From Oribacterium sp. (GTDB lineage Bacteria > Bacillota_A > Clostridia > Lachnospirales > Lachnospiraceae), in the NCBI GenBank assembly GCA_017940955.1, contig JAGAXP010000051.1, forward strand, positions 1 to 14,588: a stretch of DNA of 14,588 bases, written 5' to 3'. This document shows positions 1-5,702 of the stretch, piece by piece; the stretch's first letter is position 1, and the number at the start of each line of letters is the position of its first letter. Made by a program: the position numbers and the translations under genes. The notes beneath the pieces were generated by a model. It was not told where the DNA came from and did not search any database. It worked only from the letters and a program-made list of their open reading frames with translations.

Positions 1-1
1 G

Positions 2-79
2 AAACCACCTGTGGGTACCTCCGGTATCTCTGAATGTAGAAGTTTGGTTGCTAATACATTACAGAAACACAGGTGGTTT
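2..79 (+). other. Structured RNA-like element (three-way junction) at the window edge
   Basis: A 12-bp closing helix pairs 2-13 (AAACCACCTGTG) with 68-79 (CACAGGTGGTTT). Two further helices lie inside: 14-19 with 23-28 (6 bp, one G-U, 3-nt loop), and 33-38 with 55-60 (AATGTA/TACATT), extended by 31-32 with 62-63 across one bulge. The 3' arm runs into TTTTTC, so it may end a transcript entering from the left, or be a small RNA or cis-regulator. I do not recognise an RNA family. The helices are seen; the function is inferred. Confidence 0.5.
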
Positions 80-84
80 TTCAA

Positions 85-112
85 TTGTTAAAAAATGGTT
101 TTAAGGTATGAT
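85..112 (+). promoter_or_regulatory. Sigma-A type promoter for the first small-gene operon
   Basis: TTGTTA at 85-90 and TATGAT at 107-112 are separated by 16 bp and sit directly after the folded element. Transcription would begin near 118-120, about 50 nt upstream of the first gene's SD site. The -10 box covers the ATG at 108, which argues against translation starting there. Confidence 0.55.
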
Positions 113-167
113 TTTTACCCACCATCATACCCGAAGCCTCAAAAATATAAGTAATATGGAGGATAAA

Positions 168-398
168 ATGAACAAGTCACAGAAAACACAGAAAACATTC
201 TCTTTTGATTTCGATGTTACGGTTAAGAAAAGGTTCAGACGTATGAGCATAAGTGCCCTTACGGAAGAAGAAGCCTTATTGAAGGCTAAACGAATCATAC
301 AAGATTCGATTGACGGGGATATCGTATCATTTGGAGAAAAACGCATTACCAGAAGAAAAACCACACAACCCGTGGTTCTATTGGGAGGAGCGGTATGA
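168..398 (+). CDS. Small basic protein, weakly DpnD/PcfM-like
   Basis: A 76-residue protein with an N-terminal Lys/Gln/Thr tail, a short strand (FSFDFDVTV), a basic patch (KKRFRRM), and a helix rich in Glu and Ala (TEEEALLKAKRIIQDSI) before a strand-like GDIVSF. This strand, A-x-x-EEA helix, then [D/E]IV layout recalls the small DpnD/PcfM-type proteins of Firmicutes mobile elements. The likeness is from memory and weak, so no function is assigned. The start at 168 is chosen because GGAGG at 158-162 is well placed; the upstream in-frame ATG at 108 lies in the promoter -10 box. The stop overlaps the next start (ATGA at 395-398), indicating translational coupling in a three-gene operon. Confidence 0.75.
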   Translation: MNKSQKTQKTFSFDFDVTVKKRFRRMSISALTEEEALLKAKRIIQDSIDGDIVSFGEKRITRRKTTQPVVLLGGAV

Positions 399-730
399 AA
401 TACCTGATATCAGCAACAATATCGCCATATGGCGAGCAAGCGCCGGGCCGTGTCTATAAACACGATCCGGAGAAAGCTATAAAAGAGTGGTGCCGAGTCT
501 CGGAAAAGTATCCGACCTGTGCTTCCATTCAGCCTGAAACAAAAGAAGATGGACAGGCACTACTTAAATGGGCACTCAATAACTTCGATACAGTTAAAAC
601 ATATATGAGGGAATATAAGGTACCTTATAAGCCAGAGTGGATTGAAAAACAGCTAAGGCGTTACGTTGAAGCTAACAGAAACTCAATGATGTGGTCGTAC
701 GATGAGATATTCCCTTTCTGCATGGGGTGA
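395..730 (+). CDS. Hypothetical protein (111 aa)
   Basis: I do not recognise this family. The protein is soluble, with no signal peptide or membrane segment. It has a strand-like start (MKYLISATISPYG), an amphipathic middle including DPEKAIKEW and KEDGQALLKWALNNFD, and an aromatic C-terminus (SMMWSYDEIFPFC). Three cysteines are scattered and form no CxxC pair. Its ATG overlaps the previous stop and has its own SD (GGAGG at 384-388). Its TGA stop lies inside the SD of the next gene (GGGGTGA at 724-730), so the three small genes look tightly coupled. The operon lies just upstream of a relaxase gene, so an accessory role in the mobile element is plausible but unproven. Confidence 0.75.
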   Translation: MKYLISATISPYGEQAPGRVYKHDPEKAIKEWCRVSEKYPTCASIQPETKEDGQALLKWALNNFDTVKTYMREYKVPYKPEWIEKQLRRYVEANRNSMMWSYDEIFPFCMG

Positions 731-733
731 ACG

Positions 734-1036
734 ATGACATTAGAAGAATTTAACGAGCATAACTTACAGCATGACATGCCTGAGATGCCACTTAAGCAAG
801 GGACAGGTTATAAGTCCGTATGGGATACATCAAAGCCGGACGATATAATCTATATTCCAGAGTATGCTTACGAAAATAATGAAGACGGAGCCATTTCAAG
901 AGAAGATGCTTATTCCGTAAGGGATTTTGTTAATCTTCTGAATGGCGACACCGAAAGAGCAAAAGAATTGTTCAACTTCGTAGACTGGCAGTTTCCCACT
1001 TCAGTCCTTGGAGAAGACACTCTTAACGTAGAATAA
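734..1036 (+). CDS. Small acidic hypothetical protein (100 aa)
   Basis: A strongly acidic protein with no transmembrane segment. The second half holds IIYIPEYAYENNEDG, then REDAYSVRDFVNLLNGD, then FVDWQFPTSVLGED. This pattern (YIPE-x-AY, an acidic turn, a 'DF' helix, then WQ-x-P-T) resembles small acidic accessory proteins I associate with Firmicutes conjugative elements, but I cannot name a domain. Acidic proteins of this kind can be DNA mimics or anti-restriction factors; that is speculation here. It is the third gene of the operon, with GGGGTGA at 724-730 as SD, and is followed by a clear terminator. Confidence 0.75.
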   Translation: MTLEEFNEHNLQHDMPEMPLKQGTGYKSVWDTSKPDDIIYIPEYAYENNEDGAISREDAYSVRDFVNLLNGDTERAKELFNFVDWQFPTSVLGEDTLNVE

Positions 1037-1051
1037 TGTGGCTTTACATTA

Positions 1052-1084
1052 ACACTCGTCGTTTCGAATGACGGGTGTTTTTTT
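1052..1084 (+). terminator. Rho-independent terminator of the three-gene operon
   Basis: ACACTCGTC (1052-1060) pairs with GACGGGTGT (1070-1078), 9 bp with one G-U, followed by a T run to 1084. It lies 15 nt after the last stop. Confidence 0.85.
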
Positions 1085-1144
1085 GTGATTAAAGGACATG
1101 AATTTGATCCAAACACACACCAAACGCGATTATCCTGATCATCT

Positions 1145-1158
1145 CCTCCCATAATTAA
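1145..1158 (+). promoter_or_regulatory. CATAATT promoter motif, relaxase copy
   Basis: CCTCCCATAATTAA occurs here and again, identical over 14 nt, at 2423-2436. CATAAT (1150-1155) would serve as a -10 box. In both places it starts exactly 38 nt before the ATG. No good -35 box is visible 17 bp upstream, so an activator or an unusual polymerase contact may be needed. Confidence 0.5.
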
Positions 1159-1187
1159 AATGTAGAACATAGAGAGGAGGTCTTATC

Positions 1188-2282
1188 ATGAGCATTGCAA
1201 AGGGCACATTTAACATAGAATTCATACACACCAAGAAAGAACTGCAACGGGCTTATAAGCACAACTATAGGCATGAAGGATTCTATGCCTGCAATGTAGA
1301 TAAGGATAGTTCTTATCTAAATGAACAATTGATAGGTTATTCGGAAGAAACTTACGAAAAGGCATTTCAAAGAAGAATTGGTGAAAGCGGATATTATGAC
1401 ACACATAAAATCCACAAAAATGCGGTTTTGGGGATTTCGTTTTGTATGGAGCTCGGTGATGGAGACCTTCCGAAAGGCTTTAAATATGACAAATGGAAGA
1501 AAAAGAACATAGACTTCTTATGTAAAGAGTTCAGTAAAGAAAATGTAGTATCTGCGGTATTGCACATGGATGAAGGAAAACCACATATTCACGCATTGGT
1601 GATTCCTATTTCAAACGGGAAATTAAGCAGCCGGTCATATCTGCCAACGAGAAGTTCACTTATAGAGCTTCACAATAGGTATTATCAGGACTGTTCAAAG
1701 GACTTGGATCTTTCTCCTGAAAATAGTGGAGTATTTGCGCAACACAAGGATGTAAAAAGATTCCTGTATACTCCACTTGATAATGTCGCAAAAGAATGCC
1801 TCTGTAAACCGGAGCCACAAGAGACGATGGAAGAATATTACGAAAGAGCTAATGAAGACTACAAGGATCTAAAGTTTTCGGATTTTAAAAAGAGTCAAAA
1901 AATCAGGTTCTTGGCAGAAGAAAATGAGCTTCTCAGAAAGGCTAATCATAGAGCAAAAGAAGAGATAAAAGAAGAACTAAAGAAAGAAATTGTCAAAGAG
2001 ACCGGATGTAAGACATATGAACAATACCTGGACAGGACTAGGGCCTATGTAGAATTAAAACGTGGCCTAAATTTTATTGACATAACGGATTCGGAAAGGG
2101 CAAATGAAATAAAGCAGGTTATAAAGGAAGTGTTTGATAAAGCACAAAAGGTCGACAAAATATACTCTTTAGAAGACCAGGAACTGGATGATAATATATA
2201 TAGGTCCGAAGATCCTGAGAATTTTAATAGATATATGGAAGATTTTGAAGATGATTATGAAGATGTATTTATGCGACGATAA
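1188..2282 (+). CDS. mob: MobV/Pre-family plasmid relaxase
   Basis: Relaxase that would nick one strand at an oriT and pilot DNA transfer. Seen: motif I near residues 25-45 (H25, R28, N36, D38, N45 in a KHN-x-R ... N-x-D ... LN pattern), matching the KHNxR/NxDxxRSxxN motif of pMV158 MobM, whose equivalent histidine is the catalytic residue. The metal-binding motif H126-x-D128-E129-x-x-x-H133-x-H135 (HMDEGKPHIH) matches the MobV HxDExxPHxH motif. Residues from about 225 on are Lys/Glu-rich helix, probably coiled coil, and the C-terminus is very acidic. At 364 residues it is somewhat shorter than MobM. SD AGGAGG at 1175-1180 is well spaced. It stands alone between two terminators, as expected for a mobilization gene next to its oriT. 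I saw no type IV secretion genes, so the element would need a helper. Confidence 0.93.
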   Translation: MSIAKGTFNIEFIHTKKELQRAYKHNYRHEGFYACNVDKDSSYLNEQLIGYSEETYEKAFQRRIGESGYYDTHKIHKNAVLGISFCMELGDGDLPKGFKYDKWKKKNIDFLCKEFSKENVVSAVLHMDEGKPHIHALVIPISNGKLSSRSYLPTRSSLIELHNRYYQDCSKDLDLSPENSGVFAQHKDVKRFLYTPLDNVAKECLCKPEPQETMEEYYERANEDYKDLKFSDFKKSQKIRFLAEENELLRKANHRAKEEIKEELKKEIVKETGCKTYEQYLDRTRAYVELKRGLNFIDITDSERANEIKQVIKEVFDKAQKVDKIYSLEDQELDDNIYRSEDPENFNRYMEDFEDDYEDVFMRR

Positions 2283-2345
2283 CATAATAAGGGCATAAAA
2301 TACACAGTATGAATAATGGTTGTTGAACATATATCAACACTCTGG

Positions 2346-2383
2346 AAAGAGACTCTCTCAGCGAAGAGAGTCTCTTTTCTTTT
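2346..2383 (+). terminator. Terminator of the relaxase gene
   Basis: A perfect 11-bp stem joins AGAGACTCTCT (2348-2358) to AGAGAGTCTCT (2365-2375) over a 6-nt loop, extended by A-T pairs and followed by TTTTCTTTT. Confidence 0.9.
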
Positions 2384-2403
2384 ATGAAAAAATCTCAGAA
2401 ATT

Positions 2404-2436
2404 TACTAATAACGGAACAACCCCTCCCATAATTAA
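2404..2436 (+). promoter_or_regulatory. Two-part TACTAATAA / CATAATTAA promoter motif
   Basis: TACTAATAA (2404-2412), 15 nt, then CATAATTAA (2428-2436). The same two boxes with the same spacing occur at 3051-3083. CATAAT falls at a -10 position and ACTAAT at a -35 position with a 17-bp spacer, although ACTAAT is far from TTGACA. Confidence 0.55.
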
Positions 2437-2465
2437 TCTGTACAAATGATTTTGAGAGGTAACTT

Positions 2466-3008
2466 ATGCATAAGAATCTATTAAAAGTAATGATGATCTC
2501 AACAATGCTATTCACAACAGTACCAACAGCATCTATTGGTCCTGTATATGCGGTAGAAGCTGCAGCACAGGAAACAGAAGCAGAAACTATTTTAGCGGAA
2601 AATGAAGCGGGAAATATGCTTTCAGATGTATCAAACGTTGATGAGGATGGAAATGTTGTTGTTGATGTTGAGCTTGCAGAAGGTCTTGTAACACCTTTGA
2701 ATGTCACACTTTCAAGGGTCTCTGTTAATTATCAGTTTACCGTCAACAAAAGTGGAGACCCACTGAAACTTAAGCCTGGAACATATAAAGTCACAAAAGT
2801 TATTGATGGAAATGGGCATAAGCTTGATAAAGGAGCAAAGCTTATCATAGATGAAGAAACACAAGGCTTATATCTTGATTTCACTGATCCAAATAAGGAT
2901 GAAAAGCTTGCTGTATCTAAACTTGTGGTAAAGAACATTCTATTTATCCCGTTTTTCCTTATATGCGCTGCTTTCGCAAGGTTTGTTGCATCACATGTAG
3001 AGGCATGA
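2466..3008 (+). CDS. Secreted, C-terminally membrane-anchored protein (180 aa)
   Basis: Residues 1-29 form a Sec signal peptide: basic start (MHKNLLK), hydrophobic core, and an A-x-A-type site near VYA-VEA, followed by a Glu/Ala-rich linker. The middle (about 65-150) is rich in alternating polar and hydrophobic residues with Gly-Asn-Gly and Pro-Gly turns, consistent with a beta-sandwich surface domain. The last 27 residues hold a hydrophobic helix (ILFIPFFLICAAFARFVA) that could anchor it in the membrane; there is no LPXTG motif. SD GAGAGG at 2454-2459. No function is recognised. A cell-surface role is inferred from topology. It precedes a second surface protein, the lipoprotein at 3889, suggesting this element modifies the envelope of its host. 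Confidence 0.75.
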   Translation: MHKNLLKVMMISTMLFTTVPTASIGPVYAVEAAAQETEAETILAENEAGNMLSDVSNVDEDGNVVVDVELAEGLVTPLNVTLSRVSVNYQFTVNKSGDPLKLKPGTYKVTKVIDGNGHKLDKGAKLIIDEETQGLYLDFTDPNKDEKLAVSKLVVKNILFIPFFLICAAFARFVASHVEA

Positions 3009-3050
3009 TAAGTACCGGCAAAAAATTTTATTATGTTTTTTTCTGGAAAA

Positions 3051-3083
3051 TACTAATAAAGAAAAAAGTCTACACATAATTAA
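3051..3083 (+). promoter_or_regulatory. Two-part TACTAATAA / CATAATTAA promoter motif, second copy
   Basis: TACTAATAA (3051-3059) and CATAATTAA (3075-3083) with a 15-nt gap, exactly as at 2404-2436. Downstream, ATAAGG (3085-3090) can pair with CCTTAT (3102-3107) as a small leader hairpin ahead of the SD. Confidence 0.5.
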
Positions 3084-3131
3084 AATAAGGCAGACAAAAG
3101 GCCTTATCTCTAAATATGGGAAAGGACAAAT

Positions 3132-3518
3132 ATGAAGAACGAAATTATCCAGAGAATAGAGAAGCTTGACCGTGCAGCCAATAAAACATTTGGTGACGCA
3201 TACGAAATAGCAGAGATGTTCCATGACATTCCGGAAGAGGACCAGTCAGAGAGCATAGCATTGTCAAAGATACAGTCAATCGCAGACAGATACTATACCC
3301 TCGACTATGTGAAGAAGCTTGACGGGTGTGTGCTGAGTGCAGAGTCATTAAAGATGATGTCATTTGCATCATGTATTGAAAGACTTGATGTAAAACGTAC
3401 ATGGACCAACGATAATGTAACGTTTGATGGTCAGAGAAAAATGATCACCATTCAGATCTATGTTGCTGTTCTTGTGGATTTTACTGAATGTATCTTCTGT
3501 AACATTCTTGTTTGTTGA
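3132..3518 (+). CDS. Hypothetical protein (128 aa)
   Basis: No family recognised. Residues 1-90 look like a helical, mildly acidic soluble domain (KNEIIQRIEKLDRAANKTFG, then YEIAEMFHDIPEEDQ, then SIADRYYTLDYVKKLDG). The last 25 residues switch to hydrophobic, Cys-containing sequence (IYVAVLVDFTECIFCNILVC). That tail is odd: either a genuine membrane-associated or strand segment, or the result of a frameshift near 3430-3460, since another frame is also open there. SD AAAGGA at 3121-3126. It probably shares a transcript with the zinc-ribbon gene and the lipoprotein gene, as no terminator separates them. Confidence 0.65.
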   Translation: MKNEIIQRIEKLDRAANKTFGDAYEIAEMFHDIPEEDQSESIALSKIQSIADRYYTLDYVKKLDGCVLSAESLKMMSFASCIERLDVKRTWTNDNVTFDGQRKMITIQIYVAVLVDFTECIFCNILVC

Positions 3519-3543
3519 TTATGAAATACGAAGGAGAGAAGAA

Positions 3544-3834
3544 ATGAAAAAAGAATTAGAAATCATTGAACCTGTTGAATTTGCTGATGGAGAATGTCCA
3601 TATTGTCATTCTGAGGAGCCTGGGAACTGTCCCGATGAGTACTTATTTGAAGCCAAAGAGAAATACACTCCCGACCCAGAAGTTCGTGAACTTGGGATTG
3701 AAGTGAAAAATTTCGGTATTTTCGATACAGCAACTAATAGCATATCTGTAAACGTCATGATAAATGATGTTGATTTCATGAAAACCAAACGGTTCAGGAT
3801 TAATTACTGTCCTATGTGCGGTAGGAAATTTTAA
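3544..3834 (+). CDS. Small zinc-ribbon protein (96 aa)
   Basis: Two CxxC knuckles, C18-P-Y-C21 near the start and C89-P-M-C92-G at the very end, form a split zinc ribbon. The 67 residues between them are inserted in the ribbon and include charged and strand-like sequence (VKNFGIFDTATNSISVNVMIND). Zinc ribbons with this YCPMCGR end are common in small phage and plasmid proteins of Firmicutes and usually mediate nucleic-acid or protein binding; no specific role can be given. The start at 3544 has a strong SD (AAGGAG at 3531-3536). The frame is open back to an ATG at 3460, but that would add a hydrophobic stretch overlapping the previous gene and has no SD. Confidence 0.75.
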   Translation: MKKELEIIEPVEFADGECPYCHSEEPGNCPDEYLFEAKEKYTPDPEVRELGIEVKNFGIFDTATNSISVNVMINDVDFMKTKRFRINYCPMCGRKF

Positions 3835-3888
3835 TACAGATTTTAAAAGTGTCCCATGTGGGGCAAGGCTCAAAACAAAAGGAGATTT

Positions 3889-5649
3889 ATGAAAAGGAAT
3901 GTGTTTACTGTCCTAATCATTGCAACAGCGATTCTTTCAGCGACCGGTTGCAAGAAGAAGGAAAAAGAAGAAGTGGTTGTCGATCACGCTCTCACCGCAG
4001 TTACCGTAAACGATCTTGAAAACGGTGGTTATTATGTAAAAGCTGGTGATTCATTCTATTATGCACCGGTTGAAGATAAGTCTTTTAACCCTAATGACCC
4101 ACAGGGGACAAGAATCGAGTTCATAGCATCAAAAGATTCAGAGACCGGGCTTGAGGATCCTGAAGCAAATCACCGAGTACTCGCTTTCACTAACTGGGAT
4201 AATGCGATCCCTACACTTTACAAGAACGATCAGCTTATCTATAAGAGCTCATCAGGTGATGTATCAAACTTTACGTGGGAGAGATTCATAGACGAAGGCT
4301 ACTCAATAGGTGTCAGCGGACTTAAGGCTAACGGAGCAGGTAAGATCGTTTCAAAGGAAGGGACCATGTATTATGCGGCCGGAACAGCTTATCAGCAGCT
4401 TAGTCAGCTTGAGATTCCCGCTAACACAGATATCATCATTGATTCCATGAACGGTACACCGCTTAATAATACATATCTTAGTGATGCAGGTACAATAACC
4501 GGTCTCTCCAAGGATGCTGGTATTCAGGCAAATGTTTTCATCGGAACCACACCACAGCAGGTAATGATGAATGCAGATACCCGTCTTTTTAAATCTACAG
4601 AGATGTATAAGACAACAAATTTTGAGTTATCTGCAAACGGTTACGCCATAATTAAGATTCCGGATTATTTCAAGAGCGGATATTACCTCATAAATAACGT
4701 AGGTTTCATTAAGTATATAGCCGTAGACCGTGGAAATGATGAATCCTCCATCAGTCTTGATAATCCGTATTATTACGTAGACGAAGGCGGGAACCTGTTA
4801 ACATATTATGAGTGGGCCGATAAGAACGGAATGGCAACATCCGAGCTTCATGACAACTCAAAATCGTTTAATGAATCAGATCTTTCAATCAATCCGGATG
4901 ATTACGAGGAACAGGCTTCTGTTACCCTCGACAGTACACAGGAGAACATAACTGCCGTAATCAGATACAAGTATAAAGATGCAGGTTCTGAGGACAATGC
5001 AGTAAGAAACGGTATCTTCCCTCATGCGGTTCTTGTTAAGCCGGACGGCACAACAAAACTGTTTGAACAGGATGATACACTTAAAAAAGATCAGAACGAC
5101 ACTCATGTTTATCTGAGAGCTGAGAGCGATACTGCCCCTGCTGGAGATTATTACGTTCTATACACGAATTTTGATAACATTATCAAGAACCTCAACATGA
5201 ATTACATATCTGGCAATGCGGATTCTTATATCCATAACGGTAAGGACGGAAGAGTATCCATTTACTTTGAAGGCTCTGATGCACCTCATAATATTACTCT
5301 TAAGTGGGAGAAGAACGACAGAGCTCTTACCGACATCGTGATAGAAGCACCGGATGGAACAGAGTATTCGATGACAAAGACTCCTGACAACATCATTGTT
5401 AATGAGGCAGGAAAGTTCACCATCAAGGTTCCCTATATGGCAGCCGGAGAATACACTTTCAGAGTAAAGGGTGACCAGCTTGGAAGAGTATGGATTTCAA
5501 CTGAAGAATCTGTCACAACGGTTTCGGAGCTGATTGGCGGAGAGGCTGTTCCTGAAACAAATGCCGATGGAACACCGATTGAGACAGAATCTGAGACAAA
5601 TGCAGATGGCACACCTGTTGAGACAGAGGCCGAGACAAAAGCTAACTAA
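3889..5649 (+). CDS. Large surface lipoprotein, beta-rich, with C-terminal repeats
   Basis: A 586-residue protein. Its N-terminus (KR, a hydrophobic core, then SATGC at 18-22 followed by KKKEKEE) is a lipoprotein signal peptide with Cys22 as the lipidated residue, so the mature protein should sit on the outer face of the membrane. Residues about 50-550 are rich in Gly/Asp/Asn turns and beta strands. A likely domain lies near 340-440 and another near 455-545 (TLKWEKND ... EAPDGTEYS ... GEYTFRVKGDQ), resembling pre-peptidase or Ig-like beta sandwiches, but no known domain can be named. The end (556-586) is a 13-residue tandem repeat, ETNADGTP[I/V]ETE[S/A], low in complexity. The start at 3889 has AAAGGAG at 3878-3884; an in-frame ATG at 3856 lacks an SD. 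It is the last gene before a convergent helicase. Confidence 0.85.
   Translation: MKRNVFTVLIIATAILSATGCKKKEKEEVVVDHALTAVTVNDLENGGYYVKAGDSFYYAPVEDKSFNPNDPQGTRIEFIASKDSETGLEDPEANHRVLAFTNWDNAIPTLYKNDQLIYKSSSGDVSNFTWERFIDEGYSIGVSGLKANGAGKIVSKEGTMYYAAGTAYQQLSQLEIPANTDIIIDSMNGTPLNNTYLSDAGTITGLSKDAGIQANVFIGTTPQQVMMNADTRLFKSTEMYKTTNFELSANGYAIIKIPDYFKSGYYLINNVGFIKYIAVDRGNDESSISLDNPYYYVDEGGNLLTYYEWADKNGMATSELHDNSKSFNESDLSINPDDYEEQASVTLDSTQENITAVIRYKYKDAGSEDNAVRNGIFPHAVLVKPDGTTKLFEQDDTLKKDQNDTHVYLRAESDTAPAGDYYVLYTNFDNIIKNLNMNYISGNADSYIHNGKDGRVSIYFEGSDAPHNITLKWEKNDRALTDIVIEAPDGTEYSMTKTPDNIIVNEAGKFTIKVPYMAAGEYTFRVKGDQLGRVWISTEESVTTVSELIGGEAVPETNADGTPIETESETNADGTPVETEAETKAN
5554..5637 (+). repeat. 39-bp tandem repeat at the lipoprotein C-terminus
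   Basis: Two full 39-bp units (5554-5592 and 5593-5631) plus the first 6 bp of a third encode ETNADGTPIETES and ETNADGTPVETEA, then ET. Differences fall mostly at third codon positions, so the peptide is conserved better than the DNA. Confidence 0.85.
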
Positions 5650-5664
5650 TTTAGCTAAATGAAA

Positions 5665-5702
5665 GAAAGAAGGTGAAGAACTCATATCCTTCATCTTCTT
5701 TT
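5665..5702. terminator. Bidirectional terminator between convergent genes
   Basis: AGAAGGTGAAG (5668-5678) pairs with CTTCATCTTCT (5689-5699), 11 bp with one G-U, extended outward by A-T pairs. T-rich DNA follows on the plus strand (TTTTATTTT) and more weakly on the minus strand. It overlaps the end of the helicase stop codon. Confidence 0.75.

Noticed and set aside
108..167. Extended N-terminus of the first gene from ATG 108
   Set aside because: That ATG lies inside the promoter -10 box and has no SD, whereas ATG 168 has GGAGG at ideal spacing.
1143..1180. CTCCTCC/GAGGAGG pairing that could hide the relaxase ribosome site
   Set aside because: If CATAAT at 1150-1155 is the -10 box, the CTCCTCC arm is not transcribed from it, so the pairing would not occur on that mRNA.
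3460..3543. Longer start for the zinc-ribbon protein, adding a hydrophobic N-terminus
   Set aside because: No ribosome site, overlaps the previous gene, and ATG 3544 has a strong SD.
3853..3862. CCCATGTGGG palindrome before the lipoprotein gene
   Set aside because: Only a 4-bp stem with no T run; too short to call a terminator or operator.
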